Below, one piece after another: positions 1 to 8,939 of a DNA stretch of 64,000 nt. Below the pieces are notes generated by a model, which searched no databases, had not been told where the DNA came from, and was given only the letters and a program-made list of their open reading frames with translations. The stretch comes from Actinomyces qiguomingii. GTDB lineage: Bacteria > Actinomycetota > Actinomycetes > Actinomycetales > Actinomycetaceae. Every line of letters begins with the position of its first letter. Positions within the stretch are counted from its first letter, which is position 1. Both the position numbers and the translations under genes were made by a program. The stretch is from contig NZ_CP025228.1 in the NCBI RefSeq assembly GCF_004102025.1, positions 1,550,001 through 1,614,000 of the forward strand. The letters run 5' to 3'.

Positions 1-1
1 C

Positions 2-1150
2 TGGGTGCAGGGCAAGGACAACTCTGACGGCAAGGTCCAGGAGCGCATCGATCAGTGGAACGAGCTGTACCCCGATGAGAAGGTGACGCTGATCGAGCTG
101 TCTTCAGAGGCCGACCAGCAGCGCCAGTCACTCATCAACAACGCGCAGACCCAGTCCGACGCCTACGACGTGATCTCGATCGACAATGTCTGGGTGGCCG
201 AGTTCGCGGCGAATCAGTGGGTCGTGCCCCTACCCGCGGACGAGCTGAAGAACGATGACATCATCGAATCGGTGTGGGAGACCGGCCTGTACAGGGACGT
301 CCTGTATGGAATGCCATTCGCTACGGACTCCTCCATCATGTTCTACCGCAAGGACTTCCTTCAGGAGGCGGGCGTTGAGGTCCCTACCACCTGGGATGAG
401 GTCAAGTCCGCCATCGACGCCGTGCGCGCCCTGCCCGGGCACGAGAACATAGGCGGATTCGGTGGCCAGTTCGCCAAGTACGAGGGGCTGACCTGCTGCG
501 CCAGCGAGTTCATCAACACCGCGGGCGGTTCCTTCTACGACGACGAGGGCAATGTCACCATCAATTCCCCGGAGGCCATTGCCGGTCTGCAGATCCTGAT
601 CGACGGTTTCAAGGACGGATACATCCCCGCCGAGTCTCTGGAATGGAAGGAGGAGGACGGCCGCAACGCCTTCGAGGCCGGTAATCTGCTCTTCTACCGG
701 CAGTGGCCCTACCAGTACGCCAACAACCTTGCGGCCCTCGGTGAGGAGAAGTTTGGCGTCGCCGCCCTGCCCACCATCGACGGCAAGGCCTTCGTCCCCA
801 CCCTGGGCGGACACAACTGCGGCATCTCCACCTACTCCAAGAACAAGGCCACGGCGCTGAAGTTCGTCCAGTGGTGGACCAGCCAAGAGTCCGAGCAGTA
901 CGCGCTCGAAACTCAGACCCTCGCCCCCATCCTCGGTTCCCTTTATGAGGACTCCGAGATGCTGGAGAAGTTCCCCTACCTGCCCACCCTGCGTGAGTCC
1001 CTCGACTCGGCGCAAGGACGCCCGAAGGCAGTCGCATACGGCGACGTTACCGCCGCGATCCAGGACGCCCTCTATCCGGCGGTGCAGCAGCAGGCCACGG
1101 CCGAGGAAGCCATCAGCAACCTTGAGACCTCGCTGAAGGCCCTGGCCTGA
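2..1150 (+). CDS. ABC transporter sugar-binding protein, 5'-truncated by window edge
   Basis: This is the extracellular solute-binding component of a CUT1 sugar ABC transporter. The reading frame is open to the left edge, so the signal peptide, lipobox and first strand are outside the window; the GTG at 5 is internal. The visible 382 residues have the family fold: an early segment with ADQQRQSL, then YDVISIDNVWVAEFAAN, a hinge region and a C-terminal helical lobe. The stretch resembles trehalose/maltose-type (LpqY/ThuE-like) binding proteins as I remember them. Two permease genes and a GH13 alpha-glucosidase follow on the same strand, which supports alpha-glucoside or trehalose as ligand; the exact sugar is inference. 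Confidence 0.9.
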   Translation, partial: WVQGKDNSDGKVQERIDQWNELYPDEKVTLIELSSEADQQRQSLINNAQTQSDAYDVISIDNVWVAEFAANQWVVPLPADELKNDDIIESVWETGLYRDVLYGMPFATDSSIMFYRKDFLQEAGVEVPTTWDEVKSAIDAVRALPGHENIGGFGGQFAKYEGLTCCASEFINTAGGSFYDDEGNVTINSPEAIAGLQILIDGFKDGYIPAESLEWKEEDGRNAFEAGNLLFYRQWPYQYANNLAALGEEKFGVAALPTIDGKAFVPTLGGHNCGISTYSKNKATALKFVQWWTSQESEQYALETQTLAPILGSLYEDSEMLEKFPYLPTLRESLDSAQGRPKAVAYGDVTAAIQDALYPAVQQQATAEEAISNLETSLKALA

Positions 1151-1195
1151 CGCGCTCGGACAACACCGCTGGCTGGTAACTATTCAAGGTCTGAC

Positions 1196-1231
1196 CGCTG
1201 GTGGGGCGTGGTGCGACCCGCCCCACCAGCG
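1196..1231 (+). terminator. Hairpin between binding-protein and permease genes
   Basis: Perfect 13-bp inverted repeat (CGCTGGTGGGGCG, 10-nt loop, then its complement), 46 bp after the binding-protein stop and 133 bp before the first permease. No T-run follows. In CUT1 operons such hairpins commonly let the binding protein be expressed at higher level than the membrane subunits by partial termination or 3'-end protection; that role is inferred here. Confidence 0.6.
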
Positions 1232-1364
1232 CAGGCCGAACGCCGAACCACAGTTCGCTCCGCTCCTCTCCTCCGCGACCTCACGGACCAGGTCTGGAGG
1301 GAACATCGAGTTCAGGCAGGCCGGAGAGTTCAGCGAGCCCAACGAGTAGAGACAAAGCAGGCAA

Positions 1365-2417
1365 ATGAGCACGAATATCTATGTGCCGGACGTAAACCGT
1401 CGGTCTAAAGCCAGTCGGGCACAGTCCCGCCTGGCATGGCTGCTGATCACCCCGACGATCATCGTCCTGACGATCGTTATCATTGTTCCCGTATTCCAGT
1501 CGCTGCAGCAGTCCCTTTACGGCAAGCCGGGACTCGACCCCGAGACCGGATTCGTTTCCGACGTCGAGCCCTTCGTCGGGTTGGACAACTACACCAGCAT
1601 CTTCACCGACGCCGGATCCCGCTTCTGGACGGCTGCCTGGAACACCACGCTGTTCGGCGTGGTCACCGTGGTGCTGGAGACCATCCTGGGCGTGGCAATG
1701 GCACTGATCATGCACCGGGCCATGCGCGGGAGAGGGTTTGTCCGCGCGGCGATCCTGGTACCGTGGGCCATCCCCACCGCCGTCTCCGCGATCCTGTGGG
1801 GCTGGATCTTCAACCAGAACGGCGTGGCCAACGCCATCCTGGGCCAGCACATCATGTGGGCCTCGGGCAACGCCTCCGCCAAGCTGGCCATCATCATCGC
1901 CGACGTGTGGAAGACCGCGCCCTACATCGGTCTGCTCACGCTCGCCGGTCTCCAGGTCATTCCGGACGAGGTCTATGAGGCCGCCAAGATCGACGGCGCG
2001 AACGCCTGGAAGCGCTTTACCAAGATCACGCTGCCGCTAGTCAAGCCGGCCCTGGTGGTCGCCGTGCTCTTCCGCGCCCTTGATGCGCTGCGCATGTTCG
2101 ACCTGCCCTACATCCTCATCGGGCCGCGCAAGAACTCGGTTGAGACCATCTCCATGCTCGTTCAGGACGAGGCCTCAAACCTGCGTTACGGCTCGGCGGC
2201 CGCGTATGCGCTCATCCTGTTCCTGTACGTGTTCATCTTCGCCTTCGCCTTCACACGAATCACCCACGCCGATCTGGGCGCCACCGCTCCGCGCAGCGGT
2301 GGCGGGCGGCGCCGCAAGCTGCCCGCCACCGTCTTCCTGCCTCAGGGCCGCCCCGCCGCCGTCGGCGCGACTAGTGATAACACCATCGCCAGAACCAGCG
2401 AGAGGAGTAAGTCATGA
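1365..2417 (+). CDS. CUT1 sugar ABC transporter permease, MalF/SugA-like
   Basis: Integral membrane subunit of a sugar importer, 350 aa, with about six transmembrane segments; the first is near residues 24-45. The cytoplasmic EAA loop that docks the ATPase is visible as EVYEAAKIDGANAWKRF followed by LPLVKPAL around residues 204-228. The ATG at 1365 is preceded by a modest GCAGG ribosome site. The C-terminal tail is long and low in complexity (Gly/Arg-rich, then PQGRPAAVGATS). The stop overlaps the next permease start in an ATGA junction, so the two subunits are translationally coupled. Partner of the binding protein upstream. No ATPase gene lies nearby. Confidence 0.93.
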   Translation: MSTNIYVPDVNRRSKASRAQSRLAWLLITPTIIVLTIVIIVPVFQSLQQSLYGKPGLDPETGFVSDVEPFVGLDNYTSIFTDAGSRFWTAAWNTTLFGVVTVVLETILGVAMALIMHRAMRGRGFVRAAILVPWAIPTAVSAILWGWIFNQNGVANAILGQHIMWASGNASAKLAIIIADVWKTAPYIGLLTLAGLQVIPDEVYEAAKIDGANAWKRFTKITLPLVKPALVVAVLFRALDALRMFDLPYILIGPRKNSVETISMLVQDEASNLRYGSAAAYALILFLYVFIFAFAFTRITHADLGATAPRSGGGRRRKLPATVFLPQGRPAAVGATSDNTIARTSERSKS

Positions 2418-3289
2418 GTGCGGCAACGGCCTCGATGTCTGCGAGCGATCATCCCAGGAGGAAGATCGACTGGGCAGGCGCGCTGTCCACCTTCGGTATT
2501 TTCCTGATCGTCATCTACTGTCTCGCGCCGTTCTACTGGATGGTGGTGTCCTCGCTGCGTCCGGACATCGAGATTTTCGAGAACACCTGGTGGCCGCGGC
2601 ACGTCTCCTTCGAGAACTACCAGGCGGTCTTCTCCACCAAGAACAACTTCGGTCAGGGCCTGATCAACTCGCTGATCGTCTCCGTGGTTGTCACCGTGGT
2701 CGCCCTCGCAATCGCCACCTTCGCCTCCTACGCACTGGCCCGCCTGGACTTCCGTGGCAAGGGCGTGCTGCTGCTGGTGGTGCTGGCCACCTCCATGTTC
2801 CCGCTCGTGGCGATTATTGTGCCGCTGCTGAAGAACTTCTCCGCTTGGAACTGGATCAACACCTACCAGGCCATGATCATCCCGGATCTGTCGTTCTCAC
2901 TGCCGCTGGCGGTGTGGAACCTGACCAGCTTCTTCCGGCAGATGCCCCAGGAGCTTGAGCAGTCCGCCATGGTGGACGGCTGCACCCCCGGGCAGGCGTT
3001 CCGCAAGGTGATCCTGCCGATCGCGGCACCGGGCATTTTCACCACCGCGATCATCATCTTCATCGGTGCCTGGAACGAGTTCCTGGTAGCCGTCACGATG
3101 ATCAACAATCCCGCCATGCAGCCCGCGACCGTGCTGCTGTCCAAGTTCACCGGCGCCTCTCAGTTCAACACGCCCTTCGGCTCACAGATGGCCGCGGGAG
3201 TGGTAATGACACTGCCGCTGGTGATCATGGTGCTTTTGTTCCAGCGCCGTATTGTCGCCGGCCTCGCCGCCGGCGGACTGAAGCAGTGA
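2414..3289 (+). CDS. CUT1 sugar ABC transporter permease, MalG/SugB-like
   Basis: Second membrane subunit of the same importer, 291 aa. It has an N-terminal membrane anchor at about residues 27-47, a periplasmic loop and a conserved core. The EAA motif reads ELEQSAMVDGCTPGQAF followed by VILPIAAPG; the Glu-Ala-Ala is degenerated to Glu-Gln-Ser-Ala but the DG and the downstream Pro are kept. The start is fixed by GAGAGGAG just upstream and the 4-bp overlap with the preceding gene. An 11-bp GC-rich hairpin follows the stop, so the transporter transcript may partly end before the glucosidase gene. Confidence 0.93.
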   Translation: MSAATASMSASDHPRRKIDWAGALSTFGIFLIVIYCLAPFYWMVVSSLRPDIEIFENTWWPRHVSFENYQAVFSTKNNFGQGLINSLIVSVVVTVVALAIATFASYALARLDFRGKGVLLLVVLATSMFPLVAIIVPLLKNFSAWNWINTYQAMIIPDLSFSLPLAVWNLTSFFRQMPQELEQSAMVDGCTPGQAFRKVILPIAAPGIFTTAIIIFIGAWNEFLVAVTMINNPAMQPATVLLSKFTGASQFNTPFGSQMAAGVVMTLPLVIMVLLFQRRIVAGLAAGGLKQ

Positions 3290-3295
3290 CCGGAC

Positions 3296-3331
3296 GGGCC
3301 GGGCGCGCCAGAGGGAAGGTGCGCCCGGCCC
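3296..3331 (+). terminator. GC-rich hairpin after transporter genes
   Basis: Perfect 11-bp stem (GGGCCGGGCGC and its complement) with a 14-nt loop, starting 7 bp after the permease stop. No clear U-tract follows, so it may be a terminator, attenuator or 3'-stabilising element ahead of the glucosidase gene at 3462. Confidence 0.6.
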
Positions 3332-3461
3332 CGGCACCTCGCCCTGTTTTCCCGCATACGGACTTGGTTGAGTCCCATGGTCCGACACGTGCCCCATCCG
3401 CCTCGCGTTCGTGCGCCCACTGCGGCGCGTGCACGCTCGACCCATTCCAGGAACGACCCCA

Positions 3462-5174
3462 ATGACCTCGCTTGCTCCCGTAATCACCGCGCGCAGCGAC
3501 CAGGAAGCCTGGTGGCGTGACGCCGTCATCTACCAGATCTACCCCCGTTCCTTCGCCGACTCCGACGGTGATGGTCTGGGCGACCTGCCCGGCATCACCT
3601 CCCATATGGACCATCTGGCCGCCCTGGGGGTGGACGCCATTTGGCTGTCGCCCTTCTACCCCTCCCCGCAGGTGGACGCTGGCTATGACGTGGCCGACTA
3701 CTTCGACGTGGCCCCCGAGTACGGCACGCTGGCGGATTTCGACGCTATGGTCGCCGCGGCCCGCGCTGCCGGAATCAAGGTGGTAGTCGATGTTGTCCCC
3801 AACCACTCCTCCGACCAGCACGCCTGGTTCCGCGCCGCCCTGGCAGCCGGTCCCGGTTCTCCCGAGCGCGACCGATACATCTTCCGCCACAGCCCGGACG
3901 GGCCACCCAACAATTGGGGCAGCCTGTTCGGCGGCCCGGCCTGGACCCGGGTTCAGTCACTGACCGGAAAACCCGAGGACCGCAACTGGTGGTATTTGCA
4001 CCTATTCGCCGCCCAGCAGCCCGACTTCAACTGGGATCACCCCGAGGTACGGGAGATGTTCCGGGAGTTCCTGCGCTTCTGGGTTGCCCGCGGCGTGGAC
4101 GGCTTCCGCGTGGATGTGGCCCACGGTCTGGTCAAGGCCCCAGGCCTTCCCGACGACGCCCTGGGCGCCGACCGCTGGCGGGGAATCGCGGTGGACGAGG
4201 ATGGGAAGACCATCGCAAAAACCGCCGACAGTGGCCCCATGTTCGACCAGCCCGGCGTCCATGAGATCTACCGGGACTGGCGGCGGGTGCTGGGCGCCGT
4301 CCGTCCCGACATCCTGCTGGTGGCTGAGGCGTGGGTGGATCCACCCGAGCATATGGCCCGGTACGTCCGCGAGGACGAGATGAGCCAGGCCTTCAACTTC
4401 AACTACCTCAAATCCGCCTGGCGCGCATCCGACCTGCGGCGCGTGATCGAGACCTCCATGGCCGCAAACGCCGCCGTCGGCGCCCCAACCACCTGGGTGC
4501 TGTCAAATCACGACGTCGTTCGCCATGCCACCCGTTTCGGGTACGCGCCTGGCAGTGAGCCCGACGACGGCATCGGCGTGGACGATCCCCAACCGGACGC
4601 CGCACTGGGACTGCGGCGAGCCCGCGCCGCCACCCTATTCGCCCTAGGACTTCCCGGCGGCATGTACCTGTTCCAGGGGGAGGAACTAGGCCTGCCCGAG
4701 CACACCACTATGGAAGACGCTGCCCGCCAAGACCCGGCCTGGCTGCGCACCGGCAAACAGACGCGCGGACGCGACGGCTGCCGCGTGCCCCTGCCCTGGG
4801 ACGACGACGCCCCGGCCTGCGGTTTCAACACAACCGGCCTGAGTTGGCTGCCGCAGCCGGAGGGCTGGGGCAGCTACGCCCCGTCCATCCAGGAGACCGA
4901 CCCCGACTCGACCCTGGTCATGTACCGGCGTGCCATCGCTACCAGGCGCGAATGGCGGCTGGGGCGCGGTGAGGTCCAATGGCTGGAGGGTATGCCCGAG
5001 CAGGTGCTGGCCTTGCGCAACGGCGAGGTCACCGTGGTCGTGAACACGGGTGAAGAGGATCTCCAGCTGCCTCTGGCTGGCACGATACTGGTGCAGTCCT
5101 GGAACGGGCATATGGGTGCTCGCGCGGACTGCGTAACCGTCCCCGCGAACGCTACGGTGTGGCTGGCCCCATGA
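3462..5174 (+). CDS. GH13 alpha-glucosidase (AglA-like)
   Basis: Cytoplasmic glycoside hydrolase of family 13, 570 aa, expected to release glucose from the non-reducing end of imported alpha-glucosides. The N-terminus has the hallmark WWRDAVIYQIYPRSFADS. The catalytic triad is readable: nucleophile Asp218 in GFRVDVAH, acid/base Glu289 in LVAEAWVDP, and Asp351 in LSNHDVVRHATRFG. The GFRVDVAH form resembles GH13 subfamily 30-type enzymes, unlike the MDVIN form at 16608. I chose the ATG at 3462 because it sits just before the conserved domain; a GTG 51 bp upstream is in frame but adds an unconserved leader. No signal peptide. It lies between the transporter and a LacI regulator, forming an alpha-glucoside utilisation cluster. 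Confidence 0.93.
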   Translation: MTSLAPVITARSDQEAWWRDAVIYQIYPRSFADSDGDGLGDLPGITSHMDHLAALGVDAIWLSPFYPSPQVDAGYDVADYFDVAPEYGTLADFDAMVAAARAAGIKVVVDVVPNHSSDQHAWFRAALAAGPGSPERDRYIFRHSPDGPPNNWGSLFGGPAWTRVQSLTGKPEDRNWWYLHLFAAQQPDFNWDHPEVREMFREFLRFWVARGVDGFRVDVAHGLVKAPGLPDDALGADRWRGIAVDEDGKTIAKTADSGPMFDQPGVHEIYRDWRRVLGAVRPDILLVAEAWVDPPEHMARYVREDEMSQAFNFNYLKSAWRASDLRRVIETSMAANAAVGAPTTWVLSNHDVVRHATRFGYAPGSEPDDGIGVDDPQPDAALGLRRARAATLFALGLPGGMYLFQGEELGLPEHTTMEDAARQDPAWLRTGKQTRGRDGCRVPLPWDDDAPACGFNTTGLSWLPQPEGWGSYAPSIQETDPDSTLVMYRRAIATRREWRLGRGEVQWLEGMPEQVLALRNGEVTVVVNTGEEDLQLPLAGTILVQSWNGHMGARADCVTVPANATVWLAP

Positions 5175-5218
5175 ACTGAAGCCGGGACGCGGCCCGGCAG
5201 GTCCCGGAAGGAGGACAC

Positions 5219-6229
5219 ATGGCCACCCGCGCCGATGTCGCACGCCTGGCCGGGGTCTCTCCGTCCACCGTGACCTACGTTCTGACGGGACAGCGGCCCA
5301 CGACTCGCGCCACCCGGGAACGGGTACAACGCGCCATCGACGAGCTCGGCTACCGGCCCAATCGACATGCCTCCATGCTGGCGGCCCGTTCGGTTCGAAC
5401 GGTAGGGGTGCTGTTCCGCATGCAGCGCTCCGGCATAGACTCCAACGACCTCGAATACGTTGAGGGGGTACGCGAGAGCGTGGAGCCCCTCGGCTTCCAA
5501 GTGTTCGTGCCTGTGGGTCAACACTCCCGATCACCGGCACTGGAGGGACTGGTCCACTCCCGCGCATTGGGTGCGGCCGTGCTCATGGATGTGGCACGTG
5601 AAGACGAACGCGAGGAGTACCTCTTGGCGGAGAGGGTGCCGACCGTGCTCATCGGCACCTCCTACCGGGCTGGCGGCGCACCGGGGGTGGACGCGGACTT
5701 CGAGCAAATGGCAGACCTGGCCGTGAGCCACCTGGTGGAGTTGGGCCATCGTCGCATTCTGTTCCTCATGCGCAACATTCACGCCGACCGTTCCAACGCC
5801 TACGCGGCGCAGACTCGGGGCGTGCAGGCGGCGGCCCGCAGGCACGGCGTGGAGGCGGTGTTCCGTTCCTGCTCGGACAATGTCATCGCCGGTGCGCGGG
5901 AGGTGAAGCCCTGCGGCCTGGCCGACGAATGCACCGCCGTGGTGTCCAACAATCCCAGTGCGCTGGAGGGACTGGTCGCGGCGGCCTGGGCGCGTGGACT
6001 GCGCGTACCGCAGGAGGCGTCCCTGGTATCCCTCGCTTTGACCGTGGCGCGCAGTCCGACCGGGGATCTGGTGACCGAAGTGGGGGTGGACCGGCCCGCC
6101 CTCGGGCGCAGAGCGGGTGCACTGCTACTGCATTCCCAGGAGGATCGGTCTGTATCCGGTGTCGAACTGGTCGCCTCACGGCTCATCGACCACGGTTCCA
6201 CCGCACCGCCGCCCCGTCTAAATGATTGA
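5219..6229 (+). CDS. LacI-family transcriptional regulator
   Basis: Sugar-responsive DNA-binding regulator, 336 aa. The N-terminal helix-turn-helix (ATRADVARLAGVSPSTVTYV, residues 2-21) and hinge (NRHASMLAARS) are followed by a periplasmic-binding-protein-like effector domain. The recognition helix ends TVTYVLTG instead of the usual TVSRVLNG, so its operator preference may be atypical. A strong GGAAGGAGG ribosome site precedes the ATG. It lies 44 bp downstream of the GH13 gene on the same strand and is the obvious candidate regulator of the alpha-glucoside cluster; the target promoter is outside the window. The gene converges with the GH31 gene across an inverted repeat. Confidence 0.92.
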   Translation: MATRADVARLAGVSPSTVTYVLTGQRPTTRATRERVQRAIDELGYRPNRHASMLAARSVRTVGVLFRMQRSGIDSNDLEYVEGVRESVEPLGFQVFVPVGQHSRSPALEGLVHSRALGAAVLMDVAREDEREEYLLAERVPTVLIGTSYRAGGAPGVDADFEQMADLAVSHLVELGHRRILFLMRNIHADRSNAYAAQTRGVQAAARRHGVEAVFRSCSDNVIAGAREVKPCGLADECTAVVSNNPSALEGLVAAAWARGLRVPQEASLVSLALTVARSPTGDLVTEVGVDRPALGRRAGALLLHSQEDRSVSGVELVASRLIDHGSTAPPPRLND

Positions 6230-6237
6230 GGCCTTCA

Positions 6238-6276
6238 CTGAAAACGTACCGGAACCGGCGGTTGCGGTCGTTTCAG
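6238..6276. terminator. Imperfect bidirectional hairpin between convergent genes
   Basis: The 43-bp gap between the LacI and GH31 stops holds a nested inverted repeat: CTGAAAACG and CGTTTCAG outside, ACCGGAACC and GGTTGCGGT inside, with a GGC loop. The outer arm overlaps the GH31 stop codon. It is well placed to end both transcripts. Confidence 0.55.
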
Positions 6277-8756
6277 GCGATCTCGGCGACGGCGGCCAAA
6301 ATGACCTCGGGTACCCCCGCCGCGCGCAGCCCCCCGAGTAGCGCGCCGCCGGTCACGCCGGAGGAGACGACTTCCCAGGCCCGGTCCTTGGCCGGATATG
6401 ACATCTGGGCGGGCTCAAGGATCCGGAAGACCTCGTCGGCCGGTGTCGGGGGCCGCATGTGCACGCCCGAAAGCTCGAGCATGACGCCGTCGGCCGCGCG
6501 TATTGTCCCAAGGGAGATGTCCAGGCCGCCGCCGAGGGTGAATCCATCGGCTGGACGCTCCTTGGTGGGGACGCAAGTACCGTTCACGCGGGCCGTGGCC
6601 TGACCGCCAGTGGACAGCAGGTGCACGGTGATCTCCCGCTCCTCTGGCACGACGCCTTGCGCACCCTCCTGAGTGATCTCCAGGCGGGCAGAAGCCGCGG
6701 GCTTGTCCCAGGTGAGTGTAAAGCGGGTGCGCACCACGGCGTCGGGCCCGGGCTCGGGAGAGCCATCGTCCTCCTCGAGCACGAATTCGCCGTTGGCGCC
6801 GGGCACCACCACCACGGACAGATGACGCGGATTGTCTCCCGCAGGCTCGGCGAAGTCCTCGGCGCCCACAATGATGCTGCCGGCCCGCGCCAGGACGGGC
6901 AGCTGCTCCAGGGGCCGGGAGAAGGTGAGTATGCGGCCGGCGGCGGCGTCGGCGTCGTAGCGGCGGCCGGTGGGCAGGTCGAACCAGACGCCCTGCGGCA
7001 GCCAGGCCTGCTCCTGCGCCAGCTTAGTGGCCGTGTCAGTGGGGCATGTGAGCGGCACGATGATCAGATCTCCGAAGCAGAACTCGTTGCGGTTGTCGTA
7101 GGCACCCATGGACCAGGGATGGTCGTGGTAGAGCGGACGTACGGGGCCGATCCCCTCGGTGTGGGCGCGCCGCGCCCAGGTGTACAGGTAGGGCACGAGC
7201 CGGTGCCGCAGGCGCAGATGCGCGTTCATGGTGGCACGGGCGTCGCGCGAGTAGCGCCACGGCTCCTTGGAGTTGAACACCGAGGCGGTGGAGTGCATCC
7301 GGTTGATGGGGGAGAAGCAGCCCAGCTGCACCCAGCGCGCAGCCATCTGATCATCCTTGACGCCGAGCATGTGCCCGCCGATGTCGTTGGACCACCAGTA
7401 GTAACCGATATTGGCGGAGGTGGCGGTGAACTCCGGCTGGAAGCGCAACGACTCCCAGGTGGTGACCGTGTCCCCGGAGAAGCCGATCGGGGTGCGGTGA
7501 CTGGAGGCATCGGCGAAGCGTGAAAAGGTGATGGGCCGGCGCCGGTAGGGCACCTGGCCGGGGCCGCTGCGCTCGCGGCCGGAGTCGAGATAGTGGACGT
7601 GGTTGAGCATCCACAGCGGGTCCAGCCCCGGAATATCCGTAGCACCGCCCTGCTGCCAGTCCAGCCACCAGAAGTCGACGCCCTGCTCCTCCAGGGTGTG
7701 GTGGGCATGCTCCAGGTAGGCGGCAGTGAAAGCCTTGTCCCCGATGTTGAAGGGGATGTCCGCACCCGTGGCGGGATCCATGCCCAGAGCGCGGGCCACG
7801 GGCGCATAGGCGTCCTCGTGGCGGCGTATACCTGCGGCGGGGTGCAGATTGAGCGTCACCTGCATGCCGCGCTCGTGCAGGGCCTTCAGGAAGCCCTCCG
7901 GATCGGGGAACAGTTCCCGGTTCCAGGTGTAGCCGGTCCAGCCGTTGCCGATCGCCGGGTCGATGTCCACCAGATGCCAGTCCATATCGATCACAGCGAC
8001 GGAGAAGGGCAGCTGTTCGGTGGCGAACCGGTCCATCAGGGCCAGATAGGAATCTGCGGAGTACTTGTGGTAACGGCTCCACCAGTTTCCCAGCAGCGCG
8101 CGCGGAATCAGTGGTGTGGGGCCGGTAAGGGCGAAGAAGTCGCGCAGAGCGGCGCGGTAGTCCTGCCCATAACCGAAGAAGTACAGGTCCTGGTCCGGTG
8201 TCTGGCCGGAGGCAGGGTCGGAATGCGGACGTGGACGCACCCACTCATCCTCCTGTACCAGCAGGGAACCGGAGTCGTCGAGCACAGAGAAGCCGGTTAT
8301 TGACAGCAGACCGGGGTTGACGTGGGTGGCGCCGTCGACGGTGTCTAGCGTGCGGACGGTGCCGCCGAGATTGGTGCGGTAGAGCTCTTCCGGGTCCCAC
8401 CTGTCCCCGTAGCGCCAGGCACCGCCGTGAACGCCTATGACCGCGGTGCGCAGTGTCACGGCGAGCCCGGAACGGGTGAAACCGCGCGAGGGCTGATAAG
8501 TCAGGTGCAGGTGCTCGGTGATGATCTCCACGCGGTCATGGCTGCGGCGTACTTCAAAGTCCGGCACCGGGCCCAGATCCCGGGAGACCACCAGCTGTGT
8601 GGCGGCATCGACGAAGTTGCCGGCGGGGGAGTGCTCCATGCGGATCAGCCGGGAGGTCAGCACCGTGAACCTCCAGTCGGGGCCGGCGACGACGGCGCCG
8701 ACGGCGGCCGGCGCCGGGCGCGGCCGCTCGGATCCGGGAGAGAGGGGTGAGGTCAT
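6273..8756 (-). CDS. GH31 alpha-glycosidase (alpha-glucosidase/alpha-xylosidase-like)
   Basis: Family 31 glycoside hydrolase, 827 aa, with the N-terminal beta-sandwich, the (beta/alpha)8 barrel and C-terminal beta domains. The nucleophile is Asp366 in WWLDWQQGG and the acid/base Asp429 in GFSGDTVTTWESLRFQPEF; the IGGH motif follows. Family 31 also contains alpha-xylosidases, sulfoquinovosidases and alpha-1,4-glucan lyases, and I cannot assign the substrate from motifs. The ATG at 8756 is preceded by GAAAGG at good spacing; an upstream in-frame start at 8795 has no ribosome site. No signal peptide, so it acts in the cytoplasm. It is divergent from a LacI regulator at 8940, which probably controls it. 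Confidence 0.92.
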   Translation of the reverse strand: MTSPLSPGSERPRPAPAAVGAVVAGPDWRFTVLTSRLIRMEHSPAGNFVDAATQLVVSRDLGPVPDFEVRRSHDRVEIITEHLHLTYQPSRGFTRSGLAVTLRTAVIGVHGGAWRYGDRWDPEELYRTNLGGTVRTLDTVDGATHVNPGLLSITGFSVLDDSGSLLVQEDEWVRPRPHSDPASGQTPDQDLYFFGYGQDYRAALRDFFALTGPTPLIPRALLGNWWSRYHKYSADSYLALMDRFATEQLPFSVAVIDMDWHLVDIDPAIGNGWTGYTWNRELFPDPEGFLKALHERGMQVTLNLHPAAGIRRHEDAYAPVARALGMDPATGADIPFNIGDKAFTAAYLEHAHHTLEEQGVDFWWLDWQQGGATDIPGLDPLWMLNHVHYLDSGRERSGPGQVPYRRRPITFSRFADASSHRTPIGFSGDTVTTWESLRFQPEFTATSANIGYYWWSNDIGGHMLGVKDDQMAARWVQLGCFSPINRMHSTASVFNSKEPWRYSRDARATMNAHLRLRHRLVPYLYTWARRAHTEGIGPVRPLYHDHPWSMGAYDNRNEFCFGDLIIVPLTCPTDTATKLAQEQAWLPQGVWFDLPTGRRYDADAAAGRILTFSRPLEQLPVLARAGSIIVGAEDFAEPAGDNPRHLSVVVVPGANGEFVLEEDDGSPEPGPDAVVRTRFTLTWDKPAASARLEITQEGAQGVVPEEREITVHLLSTGGQATARVNGTCVPTKERPADGFTLGGGLDISLGTIRAADGVMLELSGVHMRPPTPADEVFRILEPAQMSYPAKDRAWEVVSSGVTGGALLGGLRAAGVPEVILAAVAEIA

Positions 8757-8939
8757 GTGCGGCCTTTCGGGTATTTCATCGGGCGGCGAAAGCAACCTGA
8801 CGCCACGAGGTGTTGCGGTAAACGAAAGCGTAGCGCATGGGCCGCCCTCCGAACCGATCGCGAGGCGCGCCTGTGTAAGAATCCGGTGTCGGGGCCCGAA
8901 CGAGCGGGTCGCTAGAAGACACTCCGTGTGAGGGGGACA
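8757..8939. promoter_or_regulatory. Divergent promoter region, GH31 / LacI regulator
   Basis: This 183-bp spacer separates divergent starts and must hold both promoters. I find no convincing LacI-type palindrome in it. The GAAAGG ribosome site for the GH31 gene and GAGGGGG for the regulator are at its ends. Confidence 0.5.
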
